DNA of 30,421 nt, from the NCBI GenBank assembly GCA_018260375.1, contig JAGLBF010000002.1:9470-39890 (forward strand), given 5' to 3'. The notes under the pieces are model-generated. The model saw nothing but the letters and a program-made list of their open reading frames with translations. It was not told the DNA's origin and searched no databases. Positions 1 to 7,481 of the stretch are shown here, one piece after another. This stretch comes from Deinococcus sp. (GTDB lineage: Bacteria; Deinococcota; Deinococci; Deinococcales; Deinococcaceae). Positions within the stretch are counted from its first letter, which is position 1. Each line of letters opens with the position of its first letter. A program made the position numbers and the translations under genes.

Positions 1-257
1 TTGTTAACCTTGCACCTTGTTAACAACGAGACACTAAGGCAAAAAAACCTTGGGGTTATGTTGCAGCAAAAGCGGCTCAGCGGCCTAGCGCCCTGCCATG
101 CCAATACGTTAGGCCAGATGCGTTATGCTAAACGACAGAGCAAAAAAGAGTCGCCCTGTGCGGGAGCTGTCCTAAAAGAACTGCTATGCCCGCCCAAATG
201 CGCTAAACTACTAAAAACGCTGCCCTTAACTAGCAGCTAACCTAAGGAGAAAGATTG
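1..257 (+). other. ftsZ upstream region, no convincing gene
   Basis: No protein-like reading frame is seen here. An open frame over 1-240 has no recognisable composition or ribosome site and is probably chance. The motif TTGTTAAC occurs twice in direct orientation, at 1-8 and 17-24, so bases 1-32 read as two diverged 16-base units. Short GCTAAAC words recur at about 126 and 200. The region probably carries the ftsZ promoter and control sites, but no clear -35/-10 pair can be assigned. Confidence 0.5.
243..249 (+). promoter_or_regulatory. Shine-Dalgarno site of ftsZ
   Basis: TAAGGAG ends 8 bases before the ATG at 258. It selects that ATG over the in-frame TTG at 255. ftsZ is one of the few genes here with a classic ribosome-binding site, so its mRNA should have a real 5' leader. 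Confidence 0.8.
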
Positions 258-1328
<1,071 letters not shown>

Positions 1329-1343
1329 TACCGGTGACGCTCT

Positions 1344-1377
1344 GCCCTCCTCTGCTGTGTCAAAGGAGGGCTTTTTT
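1344..1377 (+). terminator. Intrinsic terminator of ftsZ
   Basis: GCCCTCCT (1344-1351) pairs perfectly with AGGAGGGC (1364-1371) around a 12-base loop and is followed by six T residues (1372-1377). This is the clearest rho-independent terminator in the window and ends the ftsZ transcript. Confidence 0.9.
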
Positions 1378-1441
1378 ATAGTACCTAGCCCCGCTCCTAG
1401 CTAAGGTGCGGCACTGGGTCTATTAAGCTTAGCCCTGACTT

Positions 1442-1486
1442 ACCCAGCTCTGTATTACCCAGACCTGTCTCATCCAGCTCTGTCTA
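1442..1486. repeat. Three tandem 15-bp units between ftsZ and the Nudix gene
   Basis: Units 1442-1456, 1457-1471 and 1472-1486 share the pattern AYCCAGNYCTGTNTN and differ at a few positions. The array lies between the ftsZ terminator and the Nudix promoter and has no coding sense. Confidence 0.75.
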
Positions 1487-1511
1487 GCACGGCCCTATTC
1501 AGGCGATGCGC

Positions 1512-1517
1512 TACAGT
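1512..1517 (+). promoter_or_regulatory. -10 box of leaderless Nudix-ribF transcript
   Basis: TACAGT lies exactly 7 bases before the ATG at 1525, so transcription should start at or next to the A of the ATG. No clear -35 box is seen. There is no Shine-Dalgarno, which fits leaderless translation. Confidence 0.65.
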
Positions 1518-1524
1518 GCCAGAC

Positions 1525-2040
1525 ATGAACGACAGCAAGACCCAGGTCATCTATAACGGCAAGATTATCCAGGTGGTACTAGAAGACGGGCGGTGGGAAA
1601 TGGTGCGCCACCAAAGCGCCGTGGCGATCCTGCTGCAAAATGAACGCGGCGAGATGCTGTGTGTGCGCCAGTACCGCCGCGCCATCGCCGACTACACGCT
1701 TGAAGCGCCCGCTGGCCTTATTGACGAGGGTGAAACGCCCGAAGCAGCCGCTCACCGTGAGTTGCAGGAAGAAGCGGGGCTAGACGCGGATATGGAGCTG
1801 ATCAGCCGCTTTTATTCTAGCCCAGGCTTTTGTAATGAAGAGCTGTATATGTTTAGGGCCAGCAACCCACGCGAGTCACGCCTGCCGATGGACGATGACG
1901 AAGATATAGAAGTGATCTGGCGGCAGCCCGCCGAAGTGCTGCGCGAATTGCAAAGTGCCGCCACCAAAGGCAGCGCCAGCACCATTGCCGCTGTGTTGCA
2001 CGCGCTCAGCGCTCAAGTGGCCGTGGAGCAGGGTGCATGA
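1525..2040 (+). CDS. Nudix hydrolase, ADP-ribose pyrophosphatase-like
   Basis: This 171-residue protein has a perfect Nudix box (GX5EX7REUXEEXGU) at residues 64-86, starting GLIDEGE and ending RELQEEAGL. Here the two adjacent glutamates of the EE pair would bind the catalytic metal. The sequence after the box (YSSPGFCNEELYMF) resembles ADP-ribose pyrophosphatases of the NudF type, which hydrolyse ADP-ribose to AMP and ribose 5-phosphate. Substrate is inferred from this similarity only, and Deinococcus genomes have many Nudix paralogues. The ATG at 1525 is preferred to a GTG at 1516 because the GTG lies inside the TACAGT -10 box, 7 bases before the ATG. The gene overlaps ribF by ATGA, so the two are probably translated in a coupled way. 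Confidence 0.9.
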   Translation: MNDSKTQVIYNGKIIQVVLEDGRWEMVRHQSAVAILLQNERGEMLCVRQYRRAIADYTLEAPAGLIDEGETPEAAAHRELQEEAGLDADMELISRFYSSPGFCNEELYMFRASNPRESRLPMDDDEDIEVIWRQPAEVLRELQSAATKGSASTIAAVLHALSAQVAVEQGA

Positions 2041-2936
2041 AAACCTACATCTCCCCCGACCAGCGCCCTGACACTACTACGGCCCTGGCGATTGGCAGCT
2101 TTGACGGCGTGCATTTGGGACACCAGGCGCTTTTGGCACGGCTGAGCGAGCGGGCCAGGCATTACCAGGTACCAAGCGTGGTGTACACCTTTGACCCGCC
2201 TACACGGGTGCTGACGCAAGGCGTCGAATTTTTATCGACCCTGCCCGAAAAGCTTGAACTCCTAGAGCGCTACGGCATAGACGAAGTAATTGCCGTACCC
2301 TTTAACACCGAATTTGCCGCCCGCCCCAAGCAAGATTTTATTGCTGACCTGCTGGCGCTGCGCCCCAAGGCTATTGTGGTGGGTGAGGATTTCTTTTTTG
2401 GGCGCGGGCGTGCGGGCAACATTGACGACCTGCGGGAAGTATGCCGCGACGTAACGGCCCTGCCTATGCACAGCCTGGGCGGTGAAGAGATCAAAAGCAC
2501 GCGCATCCGTGAATTTCTGCGACAGGGCAACGTGGAGGGCGCGCAGCGGTTTTTGGGACGGCACTACAGCGCTCAGGGTGTGGTGGTGCGCGGTGACCAG
2601 TTGGGGCGCACCATTGGCTATCCCACCGCCAACATTCAGGTTGCCAGCGGCAAAGCCCTGCCCCTGGGGATCTACGCCGTGCAGGTGCGCGCCGAGATGG
2701 GCGGACACACCGCCGAGCACCTGGGCATGGCCTACATCGGCTTTCGGCCTACGGTAGAGGTAGAAAAACGGCGCTTTGAGGTCAACTTGCTGGACTTTGA
2801 AGGCGACCTGTACGGCGCAGAGTTGCAGGTGAAGTTTATGACCTACCTGCGCGGCGACCAAAAATTTGCGGGGCTAGACGAACTCAGGGCCCAACTGGCC
2901 CGCGACAAAGCAGCGGCGCGGGCAGCGCTGGAATAA
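2037..2936 (+). CDS. ribF: Bifunctional riboflavin kinase/FAD synthetase
   Basis: RibF converts riboflavin to FMN and then FMN to FAD in the cytoplasm. The 299-residue protein has both domains in the usual order. The N-terminal FAD synthetase domain shows GSFDGVHLGH (20-29, nucleotide-binding), TFDPP (51-55), GEDFFFGRGRAGN (116-128) and STRIR (154-158). The C-terminal riboflavin kinase domain shows GRTIGYPTANI (190-200), GIYAV (211-215) and FEVNLLDF (247-254), where the glutamate is the probable catalytic base. Length and order are normal. Its ATG overlaps the stop of the Nudix gene (ATGA, 2037-2040). The pairing may join FAD synthesis with nucleotide-sugar or dinucleotide turnover, though that link is inference. 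No terminator follows; repeat elements occupy the gap before the next gene. Confidence 0.95.
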   Translation: MKTYISPDQRPDTTTALAIGSFDGVHLGHQALLARLSERARHYQVPSVVYTFDPPTRVLTQGVEFLSTLPEKLELLERYGIDEVIAVPFNTEFAARPKQDFIADLLALRPKAIVVGEDFFFGRGRAGNIDDLREVCRDVTALPMHSLGGEEIKSTRIREFLRQGNVEGAQRFLGRHYSAQGVVVRGDQLGRTIGYPTANIQVASGKALPLGIYAVQVRAEMGGHTAEHLGMAYIGFRPTVEVEKRRFEVNLLDFEGDLYGAELQVKFMTYLRGDQKFAGLDELRAQLARDKAAARAALE

Positions 2937-2958
2937 CGGGGACGGGGTTGACTGGGCA

Positions 2959-3042
2959 GGCCAGCGGGCGTAGCAATAAGTACGCCGCGCTATGCAAGCG
3001 CAGGCAACGTCTTTCCGACGATGCTGGAAGAATGCTGGAATG
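2959..3042 (+). repeat. Family B intergenic element, 3' part
   Basis: It shares GGCCAGCGGGCGT, AAGTACGC and the terminal GCTGGAAT block with the element at 5896-6019, while the middle has diverged. It contains an internal 11-bp duplication (ATGCTGGAAGA / ATGCTGGAATG, 3021-3042). A family A element follows within 6 bp, the reverse order of the A-then-B pair at 5760-6019. Confidence 0.65.
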
Positions 3043-3047
3043 AAGCC

Positions 3048-3121
3048 CAGTCCGTATACTGTTCCCACTCGCATCCGCTCGGATTGATTCGGAAGTACGC
3101 CAAATCAATCGGAATCCGTAT
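3048..3121 (+). repeat. Family A intergenic element, 3' part only
   Basis: This matches the last 74 bp of the complete copies at 4962-5097 and 5760-5894. It includes the GATTGATT...AATCAATC inverted repeat around a GGAAGTACGCC core and the AATCCGTAT terminus. It ends 35 bp before the amidase start codon. The 5' palindromic half is absent. Confidence 0.8.
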
Positions 3122-3145
3122 GACACGCATGTTCTACCCCTGCGC

Positions 3146-3151
3146 TAAGCT
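3146..3151 (+). promoter_or_regulatory. Possible -10 box of the amidase gene
   Basis: TAAGCT lies 5 bases before the ATG at 3157. The same context, GCGCTAAGCT, precedes the gene at 5229. It fits a near-leaderless start, but the spacing is at the short end, so this is less certain than the 7-base cases. Confidence 0.4.
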
Positions 3152-3156
3152 GGGCT

Positions 3157-4962
3157 ATGCGTTTTTTGCCTTTGACCCTGCTGGCCTTTGCTGTTGCCAG
3201 CGCCGCCCCCGTAGTGCAGGTGGCCTACCCACCCAGCGACCACCGTCTCAGCTTCACCCGCACTATCCTGGAAGGGCATACCAGCCCAGGCGCGAGCCTG
3301 AGTATTGACGGCAAGCCCGTACAGGTGGGGCCAGACGGCCTTTTTATGGAATGGTGGCCTCTCAAACCTGGTCTCAATACCTTGAATCTGGTGGCCACCC
3401 AGGGCGGCGAGTGCACCGTTCAAACCTTGCGCCTCAGTGTTGAGGTACCGCGTAGCTTGCCCATGCGCCCCAGCGCGGTACGGCCTGACAGCCTGTCGCC
3501 CAGCAGGCAGGTGATACTGTACGGTGCCAGCTCTGACCCAGCGACCCAGCAGATCAGGGTGCGCTTTCAGGCTTCCCCAGGTGGGCGGGCCAGTGTGCAG
3601 GTGGGAAGCCGCCAGCGCCTGAGCCTCAGTGAAGAGCCTGCCAGCCCGACCCAGGCGGCAGGGTGGTACAGCGGTACGGTGAACCTAGCTACCTTGCCAG
3701 CGGGCGAGTTGACGGATGTACCTGTGCAGTTCACCTTTACAGGGCGTGACGGCAAAACCTTAAAGGCCACCGCGCCAGGCCGCATCAGCCGGGAAGCTGC
3801 CCCCAGGGTAGCGGTGGTGATTGCCGCCGATATGGGTCAGGGTGTTAACCCCGCCAGCACTTCCTTTGATACTGGCCCGCAAGCCCGCGACCAGCTTTTT
3901 CCGCGCCAGGGCGAGCGCGTGGTGGTGTGGCGCAAAGATAGCCAAGGTGTTACCGTGCAGGGCGTTGCTGGCCCCGCGCTTGCCCCCGACGCCACCTTGT
4001 CGCTGCTTCCCGCAGGCACACCGCTGCCCGCCCCGCAGGTCGGAACAGCGCAATTAAGCGACACCACTACCGAGTGGCAGGTGCGCTGGCCCCTCTCAGA
4101 GCGGGTGCTGTTTGACACCACTGAGGGCCAAGACCCTGTCAGCACACGCGCCACACTGAACCTTACGCTGGCTCAGGGCGCAGGCAGCAGCGAGCTGATG
4201 AGCCTGCCCACTTTGCCTGACGCACCCGCCGTGCGCTGGAACGGCACTGGGCTGAGCGTCACCCTGCCGCAGCAACAATTGTGGGGCTACTGGACGGGGT
4301 ATGAGGGCAGTGACCTGGTGCTGCACATTCGCAAAGCGCCCGCACTCAACCCTGCTCAGCCGCTGGCAGGGCGCATTATCCTCATCGATCCAGGACACGG
4401 CGGTGATGAATTTGGCGGCGCGGGCGCTCTGGGTACACCCGAAAAAAATATCGTGCTGCCTATCGCCCAGCGCGTAGCGGCTTTGCTGCGTGCTCAGGGA
4501 GCCGACGCACGGCTTACCCGCGACAGTGACCAGAAGGTGCCGCTCTATAACCGCCCCCTGCTCGCCGAGCAACTCCAGGCCGATATGCTCATCAGCATTC
4601 ATGCCAACGCCCTGCCAGACGGCATAGACCCGCGAACCCATCATGGGCTAGAGGTGCATACCTACCATCCCATGACCTACAGCCTGGCCCGCCAATTGCT
4701 CAGCAGTATTCCCGCCGCTGTACCAGGACTGATGATCAGCAGCAGCGGCACCGAGCGCGACCCGGCCCTGAGCAGCGGACTGATGGTCTCTAACCTGGCC
4801 CTCACCCGCCCCAGCACCCAGCGCAGCCTGCTGATAGAGCTGGCCTACCTCACTGACCCTACCGAACTGCGCTTGCTGATGAGCGCAGCGGGCCAGGCAG
4901 CCTTTGCTCAGGGCGTTGCGGCGGGCATTGCCGCAGATTATGCAGCGCAGGTAAGCAGGTAA
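3157..4962 (+). CDS. Secreted N-acetylmuramoyl-L-alanine amidase (Amidase_3)
   Basis: The 601-residue protein has an N-terminal signal peptide (MRFLPLTLLAFAVASAA) and so acts outside the membrane on peptidoglycan, cutting the bond between MurNAc and L-alanine. The C-terminal Amidase_3 domain (about 400-600) has all expected catalytic residues: His414 in LIDPGHGG, Glu429 in TPEKN, His482 in SIHAN (zinc ligands) and Glu561 in LIELAYL (catalytic). Residues 18-100 look like an Ig-type beta domain (TSPGASLSIDGKPV and PLKPGLNTLNLVA). The stretch between about 100 and 400 is beta-rich and unassigned, possibly SH3-like or wall-targeting. The gene sits between direct copies of family A repeats, and copy 4962-5097 begins on its stop codon. 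A role in daughter-cell separation or wall remodelling is inferred from the family. Confidence 0.92.
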   Translation: MRFLPLTLLAFAVASAAPVVQVAYPPSDHRLSFTRTILEGHTSPGASLSIDGKPVQVGPDGLFMEWWPLKPGLNTLNLVATQGGECTVQTLRLSVEVPRSLPMRPSAVRPDSLSPSRQVILYGASSDPATQQIRVRFQASPGGRASVQVGSRQRLSLSEEPASPTQAAGWYSGTVNLATLPAGELTDVPVQFTFTGRDGKTLKATAPGRISREAAPRVAVVIAADMGQGVNPASTSFDTGPQARDQLFPRQGERVVVWRKDSQGVTVQGVAGPALAPDATLSLLPAGTPLPAPQVGTAQLSDTTTEWQVRWPLSERVLFDTTEGQDPVSTRATLNLTLAQGAGSSELMSLPTLPDAPAVRWNGTGLSVTLPQQQLWGYWTGYEGSDLVLHIRKAPALNPAQPLAGRIILIDPGHGGDEFGGAGALGTPEKNIVLPIAQRVAALLRAQGADARLTRDSDQKVPLYNRPLLAEQLQADMLISIHANALPDGIDPRTHHGLEVHTYHPMTYSLARQLLSSIPAAVPGLMISSSGTERDPALSSGLMVSNLALTRPSTQRSLLIELAYLTDPTELRLLMSAAGQAAFAQGVAAGIAADYAAQVSR

Positions 4963-5097
4963 TACGGACTGCCGCTAAATTCCACCACAGTCGGAAAAGC
5001 GCCGCCTGCGGCTCCATACCGCGCAGTCCGTATGCTGTTCCCACTCGCATGCGCCCTGATTGATTCGGAAGTACGCCAAATCAATCGGAATCCGTAT
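4962..5097 (+). repeat. Family A element, complete copy 1
   Basis: This 136-bp element starts on the last base of the amidase stop codon (TAATACGG). The left half is bounded by an 11-bp perfect inverted repeat, ATACGGACTGC (4962-4972) and GCAGTCCGTAT (5023-5033), with a smaller GCCG/CGGC hairpin inside. The right half contains GATTGATT...AATCAATC around a 13-base core. The outer ends ATACGGACT and AATCCGTAT form imperfect terminal inverted repeats. It is about 96% identical to 5760-5894. It could act as terminator DNA for the amidase mRNA, although no T-run follows. Confidence 0.85.
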
Positions 5098-5216
5098 AAG
5101 GGCAGATGTGCAAACGTGCAGGCGTTTGAACACTGACCTGAACTCCGACACCTAACCGGCTGCCATATCTGGCCCCCGTCAGTCTGCCAAGTCAGCCCAC
5201 CATCAAGCCTGAGCGC

Positions 5217-5222
5217 TAAGCT
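5217..5222 (+). promoter_or_regulatory. Possible -10 box of the secreted-protein gene
   Basis: TAAGCT is 6 bases before the ATG at 5229, suggesting a leaderless or near-leaderless mRNA. The AAGG between the box and the ATG is too close to serve as a Shine-Dalgarno. Confidence 0.45.
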
Positions 5223-5228
5223 AAGGTC

Positions 5229-5750
5229 ATGAACGCTCCTGCTCACGCCCTGGCTTTTTTGCTGTTCTGGTGCCCCGCGCTGGCCCAGACGGCGGCCCCT
5301 GCCCTGACACCGCTCACGGGTACGGTCACCACTACTGAGCAAACAGCGCCCGCTGCGAATCTGGCCGCCACTCACCTCAAAGCCGCGCTGATCTTACCGC
5401 GCACCGTGCTGGGCGAAGTGACCGCGACCTTGCAGCTGACCAACGCGGGCAATACTGCCGCGACCATCACCGCCAGCCGCGAGGGCCGCCAGAACTGCAC
5501 CTTTGCACCAATGCTGCGCGTGTTGCAAGTCGGCACCCGCAAAGTGGTCTACCCCGCAGCGCAGCAAAGCCCCCGCATCTGCACCCAGGACGCGCTACAC
5601 ACCACCCTAAGCGCAGGCCAACACCTCAGCCTGACCCATACCCTCACCCTGCCCCCCGGCGAGTACATGGTAGAAGGCTGGTTTCAGGGCAGCGTAAACA
5701 CCCAACGCCAAAAAGTGGACGCCGAGCCTGTACGCTTGACGGTGAACTAG
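5229..5750 (+). CDS. Secreted protein of unknown function, Ig-like
   Basis: I do not recognise a named family for this 173-residue protein. It begins with a probable signal peptide (MNAPAHALAFLLFWCPALAQ), so it should be exported. After a Thr/Ala/Pro-rich linker (about 21-48) the body is predicted by eye to be beta-rich. The stretch TATLQLTNAGNTAATITA and the ending PPGEYMVEGWF are typical of Ig-like or CARDB/BsuPI-type beta sandwiches. Two cysteines, in QNCTFAP and PRICTQ, could form a disulfide. The gene stands alone between two nearly identical family A repeats (4962-5097 and 5760-5894), which makes it a candidate for loss or amplification by recombination. Its closeness to the amidase may mean a cell-envelope role, but that is inference. 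Confidence 0.7.
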   Translation: MNAPAHALAFLLFWCPALAQTAAPALTPLTGTVTTTEQTAPAANLAATHLKAALILPRTVLGEVTATLQLTNAGNTAATITASREGRQNCTFAPMLRVLQVGTRKVVYPAAQQSPRICTQDALHTTLSAGQHLSLTHTLTLPPGEYMVEGWFQGSVNTQRQKVDAEPVRLTVN

Positions 5751-5759
5751 GTGCATCTC

Positions 5760-5894
5760 ATACGGACTGCGCTAAATTCCACCACAGTCGGAAAAGCGCC
5801 GCCTGCGGCTCCATACCGCACAGTCCGTATGCTGTTCCCACTCGCATCCGCCCTGGTTGATTCGGAAGTACGCCAAATCAATCGGAATACGTAT
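5760..5894 (+). repeat. Family A element, complete copy 2
   Basis: This 135-bp element differs from copy 1 by one deleted base and a handful of substitutions and keeps the palindromic architecture. It lies 10 bp after the stop of the secreted-protein gene and in the same orientation as copy 1. A family B element begins 2 bp later. The gap 5751-6094 (344 bp) is almost wholly made of these two repeats. Confidence 0.85.
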
Positions 5895-5895
5895 C

Positions 5896-6019
5896 ATACG
5901 AATTCCAACTTCAACCGTGTTAAACACGAGGTGAAAGAAGGGGCCAGCGGGCGTGAAAAAAGTACGCGTTTCGTGGTAGCACCTCTGGGACGGTGCTGGA
6001 ATAGAGCAAAAAAGCGTAC
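5896..6019 (+). repeat. Family B element, most complete plus-strand copy
   Basis: This element starts ATACGAATTCCAACTT and ends GGTGCTGGAATAGAGC...GCGTAC. The ATTCCA/TGGAAT blocks near its two ends form terminal inverted repeats. A stretch of about 45 bp covering AAGTACGCGTTTCG and GTGGTAGCACCTCTGG is identical, in reverse orientation, at 7400-7481. No protein-coding sense is visible. The features resemble a miniature inverted-repeat element or a structured small repeat. Confidence 0.75.
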
Positions 6020-6094
6020 AACCTTTCTATGAGCACTCACTCAACCTCTGTCCCCTAGCCGCGCCCGCGCAAAGCTGGCAGACTATCAGGCGTT

Positions 6095-6463
6095 ATGACA
6101 GACGACAAGTTACTCAGCGGTCAACAACCTGCCGCGCAGGCTCAACAGAACAACGAAACCTTTAAGGGCAATACCGACCTGGTCACGCGCGACCCCCAAG
6201 CGCTGGAACATACTCTACAAGACCCCGCCTACCCAGGGGCTGCGCCTGCGGTGTTGGTTGATCCGCCGCTGCTGACCGTGGGCGTTAACACCCAGGGCTT
6301 AGCGACCTCTGCCGCTATCATTGACCCGTTGTTGGCCCGCGATATTGACCCTAACCCTGATTACATACCACCCGACCAAAAAGCGCCCGTTCACCCTGTT
6401 GAGAATCCAAACGAAACGCACCCCAAAACCCTTATTGACCCGCTGACTGGCAATGTAAAGTAA
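6095..6463 (+). CDS. Hypothetical acidic, proline-rich protein
   Basis: I do not recognise this 122-residue protein. It has no signal peptide or membrane segment and is rich in Pro, Asn, Asp and Gln, with little hydrophobic core, so it is probably largely disordered. A short motif recurs: VDPPLL, IDPLLARDIDPNPDYIPP and LIDPLTG. The ATG has no Shine-Dalgarno; a GACTAT sequence 8 bases upstream (6081-6086) might be a degenerate -10 box. The steady codon use and the contrast with the repeat-filled gap before it support a real gene. It lies alone between family B repeats and the RNA methyltransferase gene. Confidence 0.6.
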   Translation: MTDDKLLSGQQPAAQAQQNNETFKGNTDLVTRDPQALEHTLQDPAYPGAAPAVLVDPPLLTVGVNTQGLATSAAIIDPLLARDIDPNPDYIPPDQKAPVHPVENPNETHPKTLIDPLTGNVK

Positions 6464-6583
6464 AATATGAAGTAAGGGAAATACTGTGAACGAAAGGGCT
6501 AGTGCTGGCTACCGGCTAATGGGTGATGGCTGGTAGCAGGCTGTTGCAGTCTGCTCACCAGTACCCGGGCCTGCCCGCTGACA

Positions 6584-6589
6584 TACAAT
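6584..6589 (+). promoter_or_regulatory. -10 box of leaderless RNA methyltransferase gene
   Basis: TACAAT lies exactly 7 bases before the GTG at 6597, the same spacing as several other genes here. It supports GTG as the true start and a leaderless transcript. The region just before it (about 6495-6560) contains repeated GGCT words and a GCTACC/GGTAGC inverted pair. Confidence 0.65.
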
Positions 6590-6596
6590 ACTTGCC

Positions 6597-7388
6597 GTGA
6601 GTTCAAGCGACACCGTTCCTATCCGTTCGTTACAAAACCCCCAGGTCAAGCGGCTGGTGCGCCTGCGCGATCGCCGCGAACGCCTGCGCGAAGGCGTGAT
6701 GGTGGTAGAAGGCGCACGCGAAGTCAAGCGCGCCTTACAGGGCGGCCTAAGTGCCGATATGGTATACAGTTGCCCCGCGCTGTTTAGCCCCGAAGCTCTG
6801 ACGCTGCCCTGGGGCCAGTGGCCCGTCACCGAGCTGAGCCGCGAAGTCTTTGAAAAGGCCAGCCACCGCGAAGGCCCCGACGGCGTGCTGGCGGTGATGC
6901 GCTGGCCCGCAACCCGTATGCTGCCGCCCGTCCCCGCGCATGCTGCCGTACTGGTGCTTGACGGACTGGAGAAACCAGGCAACGCCGGGGCACTGCTGCG
7001 CACCGCTGACGGTGCAGGGGCCTTATGTACCCTGCTGGTGGGCCAGGGGCTAGATATGGGTAACCCCAACCTTATCCGCGCCTCGCAGGGCAGCGTGTTT
7101 ACTCACCCTACCTTTGTGCTCAGTGAAGCCGGGGCCCTGCACTGGCTGCGCGCAGAGGGCTTTACGCTGCTAGCCTGCACCCCCGAAGCCACCCAAACCT
7201 ACTGGGACGCGCCTCTAGGCGGCAAAGTGGCGCTGCTGCTGGGCACCGAGCACGCGGGCCTCAGTGATTTTTGGAAAGAAGCGGCGCAGTTGCATGTCAG
7301 TATTCCCATGCAAGGCCAGGCCGACAGCCTAAACGTTGCCACAGCAGGCGCACTGGTGCTGTATGAGGCGCTGCGGCAGAGGACGTAG
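6597..7388 (+). CDS. SpoU/TrmH-family RNA 2'-O-methyltransferase
   Basis: The protein (263 residues with a GTG start) belongs to the SPOUT class, which uses S-adenosylmethionine to methylate ribose 2'-OH groups in rRNA or tRNA through a trefoil-knot fold. The N-terminal part (about 10-100) resembles the L30e-like substrate-binding domain of TsnR/RlmB-type enzymes. Motif 1, LDGLEKPGNAGALLRTADG, spans 121-139 and includes Asn129 and the catalytic Arg135. Motif 2, LLLGTEHAGLS, spans 213-223. Motif 3 (236-257) begins IPMQGQADSLNVATAGA, with Asn246. Length is usual. The exact target, for example a 23S rRNA position, cannot be told from the sequence. It converges on the ABC-F gene, with a family B repeat filling the gap. 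Confidence 0.92.
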   Translation: MSSSDTVPIRSLQNPQVKRLVRLRDRRERLREGVMVVEGAREVKRALQGGLSADMVYSCPALFSPEALTLPWGQWPVTELSREVFEKASHREGPDGVLAVMRWPATRMLPPVPAHAAVLVLDGLEKPGNAGALLRTADGAGALCTLLVGQGLDMGNPNLIRASQGSVFTHPTFVLSEAGALHWLRAEGFTLLACTPEATQTYWDAPLGGKVALLLGTEHAGLSDFWKEAAQLHVSIPMQGQADSLNVATAGALVLYEALRQRT

Positions 7389-7399
7389 CTCTGGTTTCT

Positions 7400-7481
7400 T
7401 TATACACTTTGCGCTCCATTCCAGCACCGTCCCAGAGGTGCTACCACGAAACGCGTACTTTTTCCTACGCATGCTGGCCCC
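7400..7481 (-). repeat. Family B element, inverted copy between convergent genes
   Basis: Read on the minus strand this matches 5950-6015, with about 45 bp identical. It abuts the ABC-F stop codon (TGA at 7484-7482). With 5896-6019 it makes an inverted pair flanking 6095-7388. It may serve as the transcription barrier between the two converging genes. Confidence 0.75.

Noticed and set aside
1..240. Open frame of 79 codons upstream of ftsZ
   Set aside because: It starts at the window edge, has no ribosome site or promoter spacing, and its composition is not protein-like; it is more likely the ftsZ leader region.
3021..3308. Open frame of 95 codons before and into the amidase gene
   Set aside because: It covers a repeat element and then the amidase signal-peptide region in another frame; the amidase frame has clear domain support.
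5751..6032. Open frame of 93 codons after the secreted-protein gene
   Set aside because: It lies wholly over a family A and a family B repeat; equivalent copies elsewhere do not keep the frame open.
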